This document shows, piece after piece, positions 1 through 11,310 of a stretch of DNA of 64,000 nucleotides. How positions within the stretch are numbered: the first letter of the stretch is position 1; each line of letters opens with the position of its first letter. This DNA is from Symbiodinium natans (lineage: Eukaryota > Sar > Dinophyceae > Suessiales > Symbiodiniaceae): contig CAJNDS010001779.1 in assembly GCA_905221605.1 (NCBI GenBank), positions 1,239,977 to 1,303,976 of the forward strand, in the 5' to 3' direction. The translations under genes were made by a program, and so were the position numbers. Below the pieces are notes generated by a model. It was not told the DNA's origin. It was given only the letters and a program-made list of their open reading frames with translations, and ran no database searches.

Positions 1-791
1 CCCATGAACCCCCATAAACGGCATCAGCCTCACATAAACTCCATAACCCCAAAACCCCATAACCCCAAAACCCAGAACACCAAAGCAAGACTTTTCAACG
101 TCCTTGACCCACCACGGGAGTATGCATCACGCGCACACGGAAGTCGGAGATGCGACTTCCCGGAACCCAGCTTGCAGCGCAACTCCGCAACAGCAGGGAC
201 CCACACGAGCGCGTTTTTTATAGGGGTCCCATATGATATGCCCCAAAGATTCGATGAGCCCTCTTATACCGAAACCCCCCCGCCCCCCGCCCAACTTCCA
301 TTTTCTGAAACCCCGCAACTGCAGAAACGCCGAGCCGCCGTCTCAGCCGCTCCGCTGCCCTCCTCGCGATGCCTGCGGAATGCAGGCGCCGAGGGTGCTT
401 GAAGGCAAGTCCGAGTGGAACGTGTAAGCCCTAAATCCTAAACCCCAAACGTCCATAGACACCAAACCCTCAACCCCTGAACATAGACCCTAAATGCCCT
501 GAACCCAAAATCCTAGACCCCCCCCCACATAATCACGACCCCAATAAGGTGCCCTGAATTTCGGAAAATTCGCAATTAGCCCCGATAGTATCTCTTTCGG
601 GGGGCTCGTGGGTGCAGCCCAGGTGCAGGAAACGTCCCGGCATGGTGGCGCCCTCCTGATCCCAAAAGCTGCAAAAGCAAGGGGGGTTTTGGGCTTAGGG
701 TTTAGGGTTTGGGGTTTAGGGTTAGGGTTTAGGGATTAGGGTTTAGGGTTTAGGGTTTCCTGTCTGGACACGGCAGATAATATTGGGTCGT

Positions 792-3700
792 TTATACGAT
801 CATTGTATCAGGAATTTGTGTGATGACACTGGCATTGAACACTTTAGGCTGCTGTACTACAGTGCCCACGATGCGCCAGCGTTCGGGTGAGGGTCTGGCG
901 GGATACCAGAATTCGCAGTTGAAAGCGCAGACTCGTGACAACCAAACATGCATGCCGCAGCGATGGGGCCAAGGGAACCAAGTACACCTCAATGCTCAAG
1001 TTTTCGGGTTTAGGGCTTTTGCCCAGGTTTAGGGCTGAACCCCAAACCCCAAACCCGAAACCCCAAACCCGAAACCCTAAACCCTAAACCCTAAACCCTA
1101 AACCCTAAACCCTGAACCCTGAACCCTAAACCCTAAACTAGGGTTTAGGGCTTAGGGTGTAGGGCTTGGGTGGCCCAGATTCCGCACACAGCGACATGCG
1201 CGCGCCCGCGCGCCTGAGGTGGCCCACCGAACAGCACCTCACGAGTTCGCACAGCTTTCCCGCAATCCCCTGGGGTTTAGGGTTTAGGGTTTAGGGTTTA
1301 GGGTTTAGGGTTTAGGGTTTAGGGTTTCGGGTTTCGGGTTTCGGGTTTCGGTTTGGGGTTTGGGGTTTAGGGCCCTCCCCAAGATAAACGCGCCCCCTAC
1401 CTTTGGGTCAAGGGTTTAGGGTTCCCCATGAAGACCAGAATGTGCCAAAATGAGGATGTTGACTAGTAAGGGTCAAGGGATTCATATTCCCCATCATACG
1501 AAAATGCGCTGTGAGTATCATTGGGAGGCTTTCATACTCGGGGCGAGCGCTGGCTTTCATGTTTGGGGGGGGGGGGGGGGGTATGGGTAGGGGGAGGGGG
1601 TTTTAACTATATTAGGGTTCGGGGATTGGGGAGTCTGTAGATTGAGAGTGTCTAACGTGTAGGAGAAGGGTTTCATGTCAGTGGGAGATGGGTTTGGTGC
1701 ATGGGGGTTTGAATATTAGGGGGTAGGGGGGGAGGGTTTAATATTGGATGGTGGGAGGTCTTGTGATATCAGGAGGGTCTGAATACCAGTTGGTACCGGG
1801 GGCTTGATGCTAGGGGGTCGGGAGATCTCGATTGGGGGGTTATTAGCTTAAGAAACCCCTCAACAAAAGTATATCTTTAAAAAAATATCTTTTCGTATAT
1901 ACATATGTATATATACTTGCTTGCAAGGGCAATATGGGGATAACTTTTTTGTGGCTCTTAAGCACCCTGAACCCTAAACCCTGCACCCTATATAAACCCT
2001 AAACCCTAAACCCTGAAGAGGGGCACCTGACGGACCTCCACATGGGAGAAGGCATCGCGCTGGTCCTGTGGAGCCATCTGCTGGAAGTTTTGGGTTTAAG
2101 GTTTAGGGTTTGGGGTTTAGGGTTTGGGGTTTGGGGTTGAAGGTTTAGGGTTTGGGGTTTAGGGTTGGTGTTTAGGGTTTGGGTTCAGGGTTTGGGGCTT
2201 GCGGAGAGGAGGGTTTGGGTGAAAGGATTCGGTTCAAGAAGCTCTGAGAGTGCTCCCTTCTGAAATCTAAACGAACAAAACTTCCCACAAGCCCCGAATC
2301 CACGATCTCGGCGAAGACCCTTCCTCTTCCTAAACCCCGAAGCCCGAAGCCCGAAGCCCTAAGCCCTAAACCCTAAACCCTAAACCCTAAACCCTAAACC
2401 CTAAACCGCAACCACTCCTCCAGCTTGCCCAGAAAACGTGACAGGGACCCTTCCCCCGGGTCATTCACGACGTGGAGGAATTCCTGGAAACGGCTCGGAC
2501 TGGGGGGGTTCGGGGTTTAGGGTTTAGGGTTTGGGGTTTAGGGTTTAGGGTTTAGGGTTTAAGGTTTAGGGTTTAGGGTTTAGGGTTTAGGGTTTAGGGT
2601 TTAGGGTTTAGGGTTTAGGGTTTAGGGTTTAGGGTTTAGGGTTTAGGGTTTAGGGGGTTAGGGTTTAGGTTTAGGGTTTAGGGTTTAGGGTTTAGGGTTT
2701 AGGGTTTAGGGTTTAGGGTTTAGGGTTTAGGGTTTAGGTCTGAGGTTCTTGGAGCTAGGGCTTTGGGCCTTGCAGTCCTCAAGCGCAAGCCACCCTAGGC
2801 CATAAATCCTAAACATGCAGAGGCCTTGGGGAGTTCCAAGCCCTAACCTGAAACCCTAACATCTAACGCCCTAAACCCTACAAACCCCGTAAACCCCGAC
2901 CCCCCCAAAAAAAAAAAAAACACCCCAACACCCGACAATCCTGAAGCCTCCAACCCTACAACTCCAAAAATCTAAAGCCCTGATAACAGCCCTAAACCCG
3001 AACCGGACAACCCAAAGAAACGCTAAAAATCAAAACCCAAACCCTAAAATCCTGAAATCTAACCCATAAACCCTAAATTCCTGAAAACTAACCCCAACCC
3101 GACACCCTAAACCCTGAGCTCTTGGAGCTTCGACTGTTGCCCTTTCGCTTGGGTTTACGGTTTAGGGTTTAGGGTTTAGGGTTTAAGATTTAGAGCTTAG
3201 GGTTAAGGGTTTGTGGTTTAAGGTTCAAGGTTTAGGGGTTAGGGTTTAGGGTTTCTGGTTTAGGGTTTACCCCGCCCAGTGTTCAGAACCTTACTGTAAT
3301 CTACTTTCAGCAACAGAAGCACAACAAAATGTTGCATGTCATCACGTCTTCATGACCTCTTAAGTCGCTATTTCTGCCCGGGGCTCAGGGACTTTGGGCT
3401 TAGGGGTTGGCAATTCAGGATGAGGGGCCTAAGTCTAAAGGCTCAGGGTTTAGGGTATTTGCCACTTTTCCTGAACCGCCTCAACCCTAAACCCTAAACC
3501 CTGAACCCTAATCCCTAAAACCCTAAACCCTAAACCCTAAACCCTAAGACCCTAAACCCTAAACCCTAAACCCTAGGAGAAGCTTTTTGAAGACTTTCTG
3601 CGGGATGGAGCACGTCAGGCGAGTGCAGAACAACTGCCCAGTCTGCTCGGCCTCGATAGCCTCAGACCAGATGTCAAACCAGTCCGCTCCTTTCAACCCC

Positions 3701-6700
3701 ACGGTTTAGGGTTTAGGGTTTAGGGTTTAGGGTTTAGGGTTTAGGGTTTAGGGTTTAGGGTTTAGGGTTTAGGGTTTAGGGTTTAGGGTTAGGGTTTAGG
3801 TTTTAGGGTTTAGGGTTTAGGGTTTAGGGTTTAGGGTTTAGGGTTTAGGGTTTAGGGTTTAGGGTTTAGGGTTTAGGGTTTAGGGACACCTTGGATGTTC
3901 CCCCCTTATGCGAACAGTCCTTAATTCACAGGGGTATAGTAGGGGAGGTACTATGATACCTAAGGACTGCTAGGATAAGGGGGGAACGTCCCAACCTGCA
4001 CCCGAAAGCCTGAACCCTGCGCCCCTACACCTCAATGCCCCCAACCCCGAGCCCGAAGCCCTGAGCCCCAAATGCAAAGCCCCGAAGCCGTTTCCAGGCA
4101 ATCTTTTTTTGCAGGACTTACGGGCGTCGCAAAAAAGGACCGTTGATAGCCGCTTGGGCATACAACTTCGATGTGAGTTGCTTCGATGCCTCGGAATACG
4201 CCCCATAGCTTGGGATGCTCCCCCCCATACTAACAGTCCGTAAATAGTGAACATAATAGTGGGTACTCTAAATCCTTCTACCACCGGTCCTTCATAGTGA
4301 TTCTCATAAGGGGGTACTATAATCCCTATTAAGGACTGTCAGCATAAGGGAGAGCAAACCCAAGGCTCTTGAGAATGGGGCCTTGCGTCGGCCGCGTCAT
4401 TTGTTTTTTTGCCCACCCGCGCCTATAAAGGGCGGCTCCCACCCCCACAACCAGCCCGCCTTCTGATGCTTTAGGGTTCGGGGGCTTTAGGGTTTAGGGG
4501 TTTAGGGGTTTAGGGGTTTAGGGGTTTAGGGGTTTAGGGGTTTAGGGGTTTAGGGGTTTAGGGGTTTAGGGGTTTAGGGATTTAGGGGGTTTAGGGGTTT
4601 AGGGGTTTTTAGGGGTTTTTAGGGGTTTAGGGGGTTAGGGGTTTAGACGGTTAGGGGTTTAGGGGTTTAGGGGTTTAGGGGTTAGGGGTTTAGCCTGAGT
4701 TTCGCAAACTCTTTTTGGACACTATTTTGGTTGTCGTCATCGTATTTTGTTGTTTTGGTTCTCGATCGTGCCCTAACGCTAAACCCTTAACCCTAAACCC
4801 TAAACCCTAAACCCTAATACTTCCTAGGGACCATAAGTGGATAGTCCTCGTAGCTACATGTAAAAACCCTAAACCCCAGGCCCCAAAACTTTCAACTCTC
4901 TGTAGGCAGAAGTCCGCCGCATGATGGTTGAGCAGGAGTCGTTCGGTACTACCGCCAATGCAAGAGGGCTTGGTAATCCAAAACCTAAACCGTCAGCCCT
5001 AAACCCTAAGCCCTGAACTGGCCCTGAACCCTAAACCCTAAAACCTAAACCCGAAAATCTAAACCCTAAAACCTAAACCCTAAACCCTACATCCTGCTCT
5101 CTGGGCGCGGATCGAGATTTAAGGGCTTGGTGTTTGCAGGCAAGGCGCGCCAGAGGCAATAATTCCTCAGCTGCAGGATCGCTCACCAGGTGTAGAGTTT
5201 TGGGGGGTTTAGGGTTTAGGATGTAGGGGTTAGGGTTTGGGCGTTTGGGCTGGGGGCTTAGGCTGTAGGCTGTAGGCTGTAGGGTTTAGGGTTTAGGGTT
5301 TAGGGTTTAGGGTTTAGGGTTAGGGTTTAGGGTTTAGGGTTTAGGGTTCAAGGTTTAGGGTTTGGGCTTTAGGGTTGGGCGCTTCGGTTGTAGGGTTTAG
5401 GGTTGGCGGTAGGGTCTAAATGCTCAAGATCCTAATCCTTTCTCACTGAGGCAAGGGCCAGGTGCCCCAAACCCTAAACCCTGAACCCTGAACCCCAAAC
5501 CCTCAACCACAAACCCTAAACCCTAAACCCCAAACCCTAAACCCTGAACCCTGAACCTGAACCGACCTGGGCAAGTTGAAGCCCTACCTCAAACAAGGTC
5601 GTGTGCCCTTGGGCCGAAGTAGCTGGTCCAAGAGAGAAGCCTAAAGGGCCTACAGAGGGCTAGGGTCTACGGGTTCAGGGTTCAGGGTTCAGGGGTTTAG
5701 GGTTTAGGGTTTAGGGTCTAAGGTCTAGGGTTTAGGGTTTGGGGTTTAGGGTTTAGGGTTTAGGGTTTAGGGTTTAGGGTTTAGGGTTTAGGGTTTAGGG
5801 TTTAGGGTTTAGGGTTTAGGGTTTAGGGTTTAGGGTTCTTATCTCAGCCTAGGCGGCTCGGCTTCCACTTCGTAGAGCAGAGGGCGCCAGTTGTCCGAAC
5901 CTCCTGGGCCGGAAGGTTGCGGAAGAGGAGGAGCCGGGCCTAGGGTTTAGGGTTTAGGGTTTAGGGTTTAGGGCTAGGGTTTAGGGTTTAGGGTTTAGGG
6001 TTTAGGGTTTAGGGTTTAGGGTTTAGGGTTTAGGCTTTAGGGTTTAGGGTTTAGGGTTTAGGGTTTAGGGTTTAGGGTTTGGGGTTCAGGGTTTAGGGGT
6101 TGAAGAGGAGGAGCCTTGCAAAACAGACAAGCTCCCCCGACAAGATCTCAACTTGAACCAACACCTGCAGGTCTGCACGCTCCAGCCCTAAACCCTACAA
6201 CCCCTTCAACCCGGAGCCTAAACCCTCAACCCCCAAAAACCCTTAACACCCTCAAAACAAAAAACAAAACCCGAAAAACCCTTACAACCCTGCACCAAAC
6301 GAAACCTTGCAACCCTGCATTTAACAATGAACGAAACTGGAAACAAAGCCCCCAACACCCTAGAACAGAGAAGCACTGGGTGCATCTCGGAAGCTTTTTC
6401 TGGCTGGTTCTTAGTAAAAAATGCGGGAATGAGGTACCCTATTAAAATTCCCTTATAAAGGGTACATAGATGGCCCTAACTTCCCTCATTCCCTGCTAAG
6501 AACCCGGGGGTTTTGGGTCTTTCCGGAACCCTCCCTTGTGCGCGACGCGACCGAGGGGCGGGGCGCGTGCGCCGCGCCGAAGCGTTGGGGCCAGTGGCTG
6601 ACGTAATCGACCTCCACCACCCAAACTGCCCTAAGCCCTAAACGCTTAGCCCTAAACCCTAAACCCTAGACCCTTAGCCCTAAACCCTTAGCCCTAAACC

Positions 6701-8476
6701 CTAAACCCTTAGCCCCAAACCGGTAGCCCTAAACCCTAAACCCGGTAGACCCTAAACCCTGAAAAAACCCCAAAATCGTCCACCCCCTAAAGATAGTCTT
6801 GGGGTTCCTAGGGCGTCGGACATCGGGCCGAGCAGTGCTGGTCTTGTGTGGGGGTGTTGGGGCGGGGTGAAGGACGAGAAATGATAGCACGAACTCTTCT
6901 GTACACATGCATATACGCATGTGCATATATATATATACACACATATATATATATATATATATAGATATATATACATATGTATATACATATATATATATAT
7001 GTATATATATATGCCCCAAAAAGACCATGATTTCTTAGATCGCAGGACGTCTTTTCCGTTTTGAAACATCTGAAAAATACTCCAAATACGACCGTCCTCG
7101 AGCCTAACCCCTAAAATACAAGAAATATCATGAACGCCGACCCCCAAAACAAGAGGTTGCACGAGAGGTGGCAGGCCGGTGAAGAAAGCGTGGTTTAGGA
7201 TTCGGGGTTTGAGGCACGAAGTGTTAAGCATCATCCGTGTGCAGGGCTTTGATGCCTGCCGATCTTCATTGACAATGAAAATCCCTGATATCGCACCTTG
7301 TTTTGAAGTTGTGTAGGCCCCAAACGCCTAAATGGCTTAAACCCTGAAACCCTAAACCCTTCACCCTTAAGCCCTAAATCCTGAACCCTAAACCCTTGAC
7401 ATGAACCAACGCCTTATCCGCCCAGCCTGCCCGCGGCCCTGGCTGTTGGCTTCATAGCGTTTCAGTGACCTGGACCCCGCCACGACTTCCATCCCAGGGA
7501 GGTCAGCGCCCAAGAAACCCCAGGGTTTAGGGTTTAGGGTTGGGTTCGGCCGGTCCACACTAACAGTCACCACCAGCAGACCCACAAATAAAAGCACCCG
7601 GGAAATGCCAAAAATTGACTGGGATTCCTGGTGCTATCCTGGTGCTATTTCTGGTGCTATTTCTGGTGCTATTTCTGGTGCTATTTCTGGTGCTGTTTCT
7701 GGTGCTGTTTCTGGTGCTATTTCTGGTGCTATTTCTGGTGCTATTTCTGGTGCTGTTTCTGGTGCTATTTCTGGTGCTGTTTCTGGTGCTATGTGACTAG
7801 CAATCACCATCAGCAGACCTACAAGATATAGCACCCGGTAAATGCTAAGCTGCCAAAATTGACTGGGATTCCTGGTGCTATTTCTGGTGCTATTTCTGGT
7901 GCTGTTTCTGGTGCTATGTGACTAGCAGTCACCACAAGCAGACCCACAAAAAGCAGCACCCGGTAAATGCTAATATTCACTGGGATTCCTGGTGCTATTT
8001 TTGGCCTGTGTGTTACAAGGCCACGGCGTTATTTGACTGTTAGTGTGGACCGGCCGAACCCAAGTTTAGGGTTTAGGGTTAGGTTTTAGGGTTTTGGGTT
8101 TTGGGTTTTAGGATTTAGGGTTTAGGGTTTAGGGTTTAGGGTTTCGGGTTTAGGGGGGTTTGGGGGGTTTAGGGGGTTTAGGGTTTAGGGCTTAGGGTCA
8201 ATTAAGTGCGAAATAGCCCCAACCTCAAGTGGCCCCAAGTCGAAGCAAAACAGGTCGAGGTCTCAATCTCAGGACGGTAAGCTCTGCGATCAACCCTGAC
8301 ATCAACCCTGCAATTCTCACGGTACCCACCCTAAACCCTAAACCCTAAACCCTAAACCCTAAACCCTTTTCCCTAAACCCTAAACCCTAAACCCTAAACC
8401 CCAAAAGTTCGAAGAAGGATGCCGCTGGGCTACCAAGTGCTACTGACGCCGCTCTTCGTAAACACCGGAGCTTTGG
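792..8476 (-). CDS. Multi-exon gene of unknown function with telomere-repeat introns
   Basis: I do not recognise the product. Fifteen minus-strand exons join with consistent phase: 8476-8434, 8307-8224, 7469-7394, 6611-6530, 6172-6120, 5939-5849, 5622-5588, 5170-5138, 4968-4953, 3689-3572, 2499-2407, 2319-2289, 2080-2036 (or to 2027), 1269-1238 and 987-792 (ends TAA). Junction peptides include [67 protein letters not shown] and [18 protein letters not shown]. Most acceptors are AG|G. Donors are GT, with GC at 6120, 5849 and 5138. Codon third positions are GC-rich, unlike the intron sequence. Donors after 7394, 3572 and 2407 are the first GT of a GTTTAGG tract, and the acceptor before 5939 is CCCTAG. 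Exons 5170-5138 and 4968-4953 are the weakest. A 524-bp inverted-repeat element and an introner-like element lie in introns. The 5' end is not in hand; an exon at 9673-9591 may belong to it. An alternative last exon (about 675-600) is possible. Confidence 0.6.
3891..3994. mobile_element. Family A inverted-repeat element (MITE-like)
   Basis: The left end ttggatgttccccccttat and the right end ataaggggggaacgtcccaa are imperfect inverted copies, with internal copies of aaggact/agtcctt. Related elements lie at 4209-4363, 26691-26790 (nested in another element), 37868-37969 and 39129-39220. No coding capacity is visible, so these would be non-autonomous. In the 37868-37969 copy the ends read TTGG|GTTGTTCC and CATCCCAAG|G, which would be usable GT and AG splice signals. 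Confidence 0.7.
4209..4363. mobile_element. Family A inverted-repeat element (MITE-like)
   Basis: The ends cttgggatgctccccccc and the inverted equivalent finishing in aacccaag flank internal paired copies of aatccct/agggatt-like sequence and ggactgt. It sits about 215 bp from the 3891 copy and is more diverged. No ORF. Confidence 0.55.
4489..4692. repeat. Octamer variant array TTTAGGGG
   Basis: About 20 near-perfect tandem copies of the octamer TTTAGGGG (one G longer than the telomere-type unit), ending in a few variant units. It is a locally homogenised derivative of the heptamer and is distinct from the neighbouring heptamer tracts. Confidence 0.9.
5940..6119 (-). other. Telomere-repeat intron flanked by an 18-bp exon duplication
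   Basis: This intron of the unknown minus-strand gene starts with a GC donor (gcaagg, at 6119) and ends with ccctag at 5940. Its body is almost pure CCCTAAA on the coding strand. The first 18 bases of the intron (6119-6102) repeat the first 18 bases of the next exon (5939-5922) with two mismatches. The shared 14-base core on the plus strand is gaagaggaggagcc, at 6102-6115 and 5922-5935. Removing one copy plus the tract restores the frame as [11 protein letters not shown]. This is what insertion into a continuous exon with target duplication would leave. Confidence 0.75.
6404..6505. mobile_element. Family D inverted-repeat element in an intron
   Basis: The ends ctggttcttagtaaaaaatg and its inverted counterpart ctgctaagaacc enclose second inner arms (gcgggaatgagg / cctcattccc). 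It lies in the intron between the exons at 6611-6530 and 6172-6120 of the minus-strand gene. On that strand its ends read GTTCTTAG and CTAAGAACCAG, so it carries GT and AG at its termini. No coding capacity. Confidence 0.6.
6900..7015. repeat. TA/CATA microsatellite
   Basis: An AT-rich run of ta, cata and gata dinucleotide-like units. Both minus-strand ORFs that cross it translate it as Ile/Tyr runs and are not genes. Confidence 0.9.
7540..8063. mobile_element. 524-bp element with perfect 28-bp terminal inverted repeats
   Basis: The left end (7540 on) reads ttgggttcggccggtccaca and continues ctaacagtca; the right end is its exact reverse complement, ending at 8063. The element sits inside a telomere-type tract, in an intron of the minus-strand gene. 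The interior is built from a 12-bp minisatellite (consensus ttctggtgctat; about 13 units at 7640-7795, four more at 7870-7918). A segment with agcacccggtaaatgc and gactgggattcctgg is repeated three times. All ORFs are repeat translations. It looks like a non-autonomous DNA transposon that acquired a minisatellite. Confidence 0.8.
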
Positions 8477-9029
8477 CTTGCAGCTTATGGGGTCTCAGAA
8501 TCCAAGGCTTTGGGGGCTCAAGTGGGGTCAGGGTACAGGATTTAGGGTTAGGGTTTAGGGTTTAGGGTTGAGGGTTTAGGGTTGAGGGTTTAAGGTTTAG
8601 GGTTTCGGGTTTTTGGTTTCGGGTTTAGGGCTTAGGGTTCAGCATCTCAAGTCCAAGCATTCACTAGTCAAGCAGCTTGTCAAGCGTTGGCAAAAACCAC
8701 ACCCACCCAAGAAACCCATAACATTGAGAACATATACAGCTCACACAATACATTCCCAGTAGGCTTAAAGCTCAGAATCCAGTGGACCCAAAACCCAAAA
8801 TCTAATCTAATGGCCCACTCCTACACCGAAGCCCTCAACCCTATGCCCCAAACCCTCAGGCCCTAAGCTCTATGCTCTTAGGGCCCGAAACCCTGCGGTT
8901 TAGAAGCCCTTATAGGGAGCCCTACGCCCCAAACCCTAGGGCCCTAAACCCTATGCCCCAAACCGTAAGGGCCCTAAACCTATGCCCCAAACCCTGCAGA
9001 CCCTAAACCCTATGAGCGAAACTCTCGGG

Positions 9030-9290
9030 TTTAGGGCCCCCGGAGAAAAAAACATTTGCCCGTCAGGGTTTAGGCCCCCCCCGGGGTTAAAAACATTTGC
9101 CCCAAGGGCGTCAGGATTTAGGGACCCCTGCGGGGTGAAAAAACCATTTGCCGACGAAGGGCGTCAGGGTTTAGGGACCCCGCGGGGAGAAAAAAGCATT
9201 TGCCGACGAAGGGTGTCAGGGTTTAGGGGCCTCCCAAAAAAAAAACCATTTGCCGACGAAGGGTGTCAGGGTTTAGCCCCTGTTGGGGGG
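9030..9290. repeat. Minisatellite of about 50-55 bp units
   Basis: Five tandem units share catttgccgacgaagggtgt, cagggtttagg and an A-run followed by a GC-rich block (accccgcggggag). Two further degenerate units lie at 9430-9500. The telomere-type heptamer is embedded in the unit. The ORF across it (8982-9314) is repetitive and I do not call it a gene. Confidence 0.85.
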
Positions 9291-9590
9291 ACCCCAGGAT
9301 TCGGCAAAAAGTGACCGATTCCAGCTGAGTTTTAAATCAAATTTATATGGCAGAAATGACCCTAAACCCTAAACCCTAAACCCTTAATGACCCCCTCATC
9401 TTTCAGATTCTAGTTCCGGGCCCAAGAAAAAATCCCACATGCCGACGAAGGGGTGTCAGGGCTTAGGGCCCAGAAACAAACCACATGCCGACGAAGCCCA
9501 TTGGGGTGTGAATATACATAGAAAGACAGGGTTTAGGGTTTAGGGTTTACGGTTTACGGTTTAGGGTTAGGGTTTAGGGTTCAGGGCAGC

Positions 9591-9673
9591 ATCTCAGAGA
9601 CCAAAGGCTCTTCAACGGAGCCATCGGCGTCGAAGACGGTGATGTGCTCGATGCCCAGGAGGAAATGGTAGTC
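9591..9673 (-). CDS. Exon resembling the start of a GT92/DUF23-type glycosyltransferase domain (weak)
   Basis: A minus-strand exon opens after ACACTCAG| and reads DYHFLLGIEHITVFDADGS, then VEEPLVSE, and closes at a GC donor. The segment H-LLG-EH---D-D resembles the conserved block of glycosyltransferase family 92 (DUF23) proteins (known motif type; match judged by eye). GC3 is about 80 percent, against about 60 percent on the opposite strand. It could be an upstream exon of the 792-8476 gene, but the phase does not join directly to the 8476 exon, so an exon is missing or it is a separate gene. Confidence 0.45.
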
Positions 9674-10116
9674 CTGAGTGTCATGGGTTCCCCTACTACC
9701 CCCTCTATATGGTTAGGGTTTAAGGGCTAGGGTTTAGGGATTAGGGTTTAGGGTTTAGGATTTAGGGTTTAGGGTTTAGGGTTTAGGGTTTCGGGTTTGG
9801 GGTTTCGGGTTGAGGGTTTAGGGTTTAAGGTTGAGGGTTTAGGGTTTAGGGTTTAGGGCTTAGGGTTTAGGGCTTAGGGTTTAGGGAAAGGTTTAGGGTT
9901 TAGGGTTCAGGGTTTAGGGTTTAGGGTTTCGGGTTTCGGGTTTCGGGTTCAAGGTTTAGGGTTTGGGGCGTCTCGCCGCGCAGCGGCAGTAAGTACCATG
10001 TGTAAATGGCACCCCTACACACCCAGGGGGTGTGGGGGGCGGCATGTCACGCGAAGGCATCTGTTTTCAATGCAATCCAAATCCAGCAATTTCATTGGCG
10101 CTGGGGTCTTTCTCAG

Positions 10117-10336
10117 CACCGGTGCAGAAAGCTGGCGGAATGGGTCGGCGGAGATTTTTCAGCGAGAAAGACGCAAAGCACAGACAAGACCGGACCATCC
10201 TATGTCATTGAACTTCGGGAGGGCAAAGGCAAGTGACCTGAGCTCAGTCGGCACGTTGTCTCCCTTCTTGTCTGCCTGCTTTTCTCCTGCTAGGTACCAA
10301 CCTGGATCGTGTAGCTCCCGTCCCCCCTCTCGCTAA
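10117..10336 (+). CDS. Last two exons of a plus-strand gene, function unknown
   Basis: Exon 10117-10232 follows a pyrimidine-rich acceptor (tctttctcag|), encodes HRCRKLAEWVGGDFSARK then SYVIELREGKGK, and ends at a GT donor in phase 2. The intron 10233-10293 ends ctcctgctag|G. Exon 10294-10336 completes the split codon and encodes YQPGSCSSRPPSR then TAA. I do not recognise the product. Upstream exons are not resolved; a donor-like cagtaagt occurs near 9988. Confidence 0.55.
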
Positions 10337-10739
10337 AAAAACCAAAAACCGTGCTGGGCGAGAAGAGTAGGGTTTACAGATTGGCTACAAGCGCAAGGCT
10401 TAGAAAACATCAGGCTAAGTGGTGTGGCGCAGAGCGGCTGTAGAGATGCTTGTAGCGCAAGTCTAGTACTGGAATCGAGGTTGAAAAACATTCAAAGCTC
10501 TTAAGGGTATCGCTTTCGGGCGGTCACCTTATTTTTTTGAGTGCGTGGAGTTTATCAGAGCTTGAGTCCGGTCCTTGACAGTTCCAGTTAGGAACCCACC
10601 ATTTGGCGTCACCTCAACAGCGCACGGTTCTTTACTGGCTTGTGCGCTAGTGACGTATAGGAGCTGGCCGCGGTGGAGGTCCTCGTATGGATGGACCATC
10701 CGGACTTCCTGGCCGGAAGCTTCATGCGAGCTTGATAAT

Positions 10740-11310
10740 CCACGGGACCCCGCGAGAAAGCAACAAACGCCCTCAGGAAAACAAGAACATCAGGCAAACT
10801 GCTGTGTGTCTAGCAAGACAGGCAGTACATAGGTGCACGCAAGAAAGACCACCTCTGTTGTGTCAGAGTGCTTTCAAGAGCGGCAGGAAATCGGGAGCGT
10901 GCGCGAAAGCACATGACAGCTCAAGCACCCTCCAGAAAGCAGAAACATCACGAAACCTCTGTTGCGTCACAAGCGTAATTGCCAAAAATGCATTAAAGAG
11001 GGGTGCACAGCCAAGCACCAGACACCCTCAAGAAAACCAAAAGAGCAGGCGAACTCTGTTGAGTCACAGCAGGAAAACAAGAACATCAGGTAGGGTGCTT
11101 GCAAGAAGGGCGCTAAACAGCGGTCAATAGCGTGCGTGTGCGTGCGCACGCACCAAACACCCTCAAGACAGCAAGAACATGAGGCAAACCCTGTGTCAAA
11201 GAGTGTTTGCAGACAGGCTTAATAGGCATCGTGAAATAGGCCGCTGCGCGCAAGAGAGCCAAAGACCCCCAAGAAAACAACAAAATCAGGCAAACCCGTG
11301 CAGTACTGCC
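10740..11310. repeat. Diverged tandem repeats around a 30-bp core
   Basis: A core resembling ccctcaagaaaacaagaaca followed by tcaggcaaac recurs near 10760, 10929, 11027, 11070, 11158 and 11266, at irregular spacing of about 45-170 bp. Between cores are related words (gtgtcacaa, gcttgcaaga). It is decayed and unevenly spaced, so it is not a CRISPR. ORFs on both strands here are repeat translations. Confidence 0.6.

Noticed and set aside
3572-3689. Plus-strand reading of this segment ([14 protein letters not shown]..., bounded by CCCTAG|G and |GTTTAG)
   Set aside because: It is open and has repeat-derived splice signals, but GC3 is much lower than on the minus strand, and the minus reading joins in phase to the next exon at 2499. 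Kept as a caution that strand choice for single exons can be ambiguous.
10740-11310. CRISPR-like spacing of a 30-bp repeat
   Set aside because: Spacing is irregular, repeats are diverged, the genome is eukaryotic and there are no cas genes.
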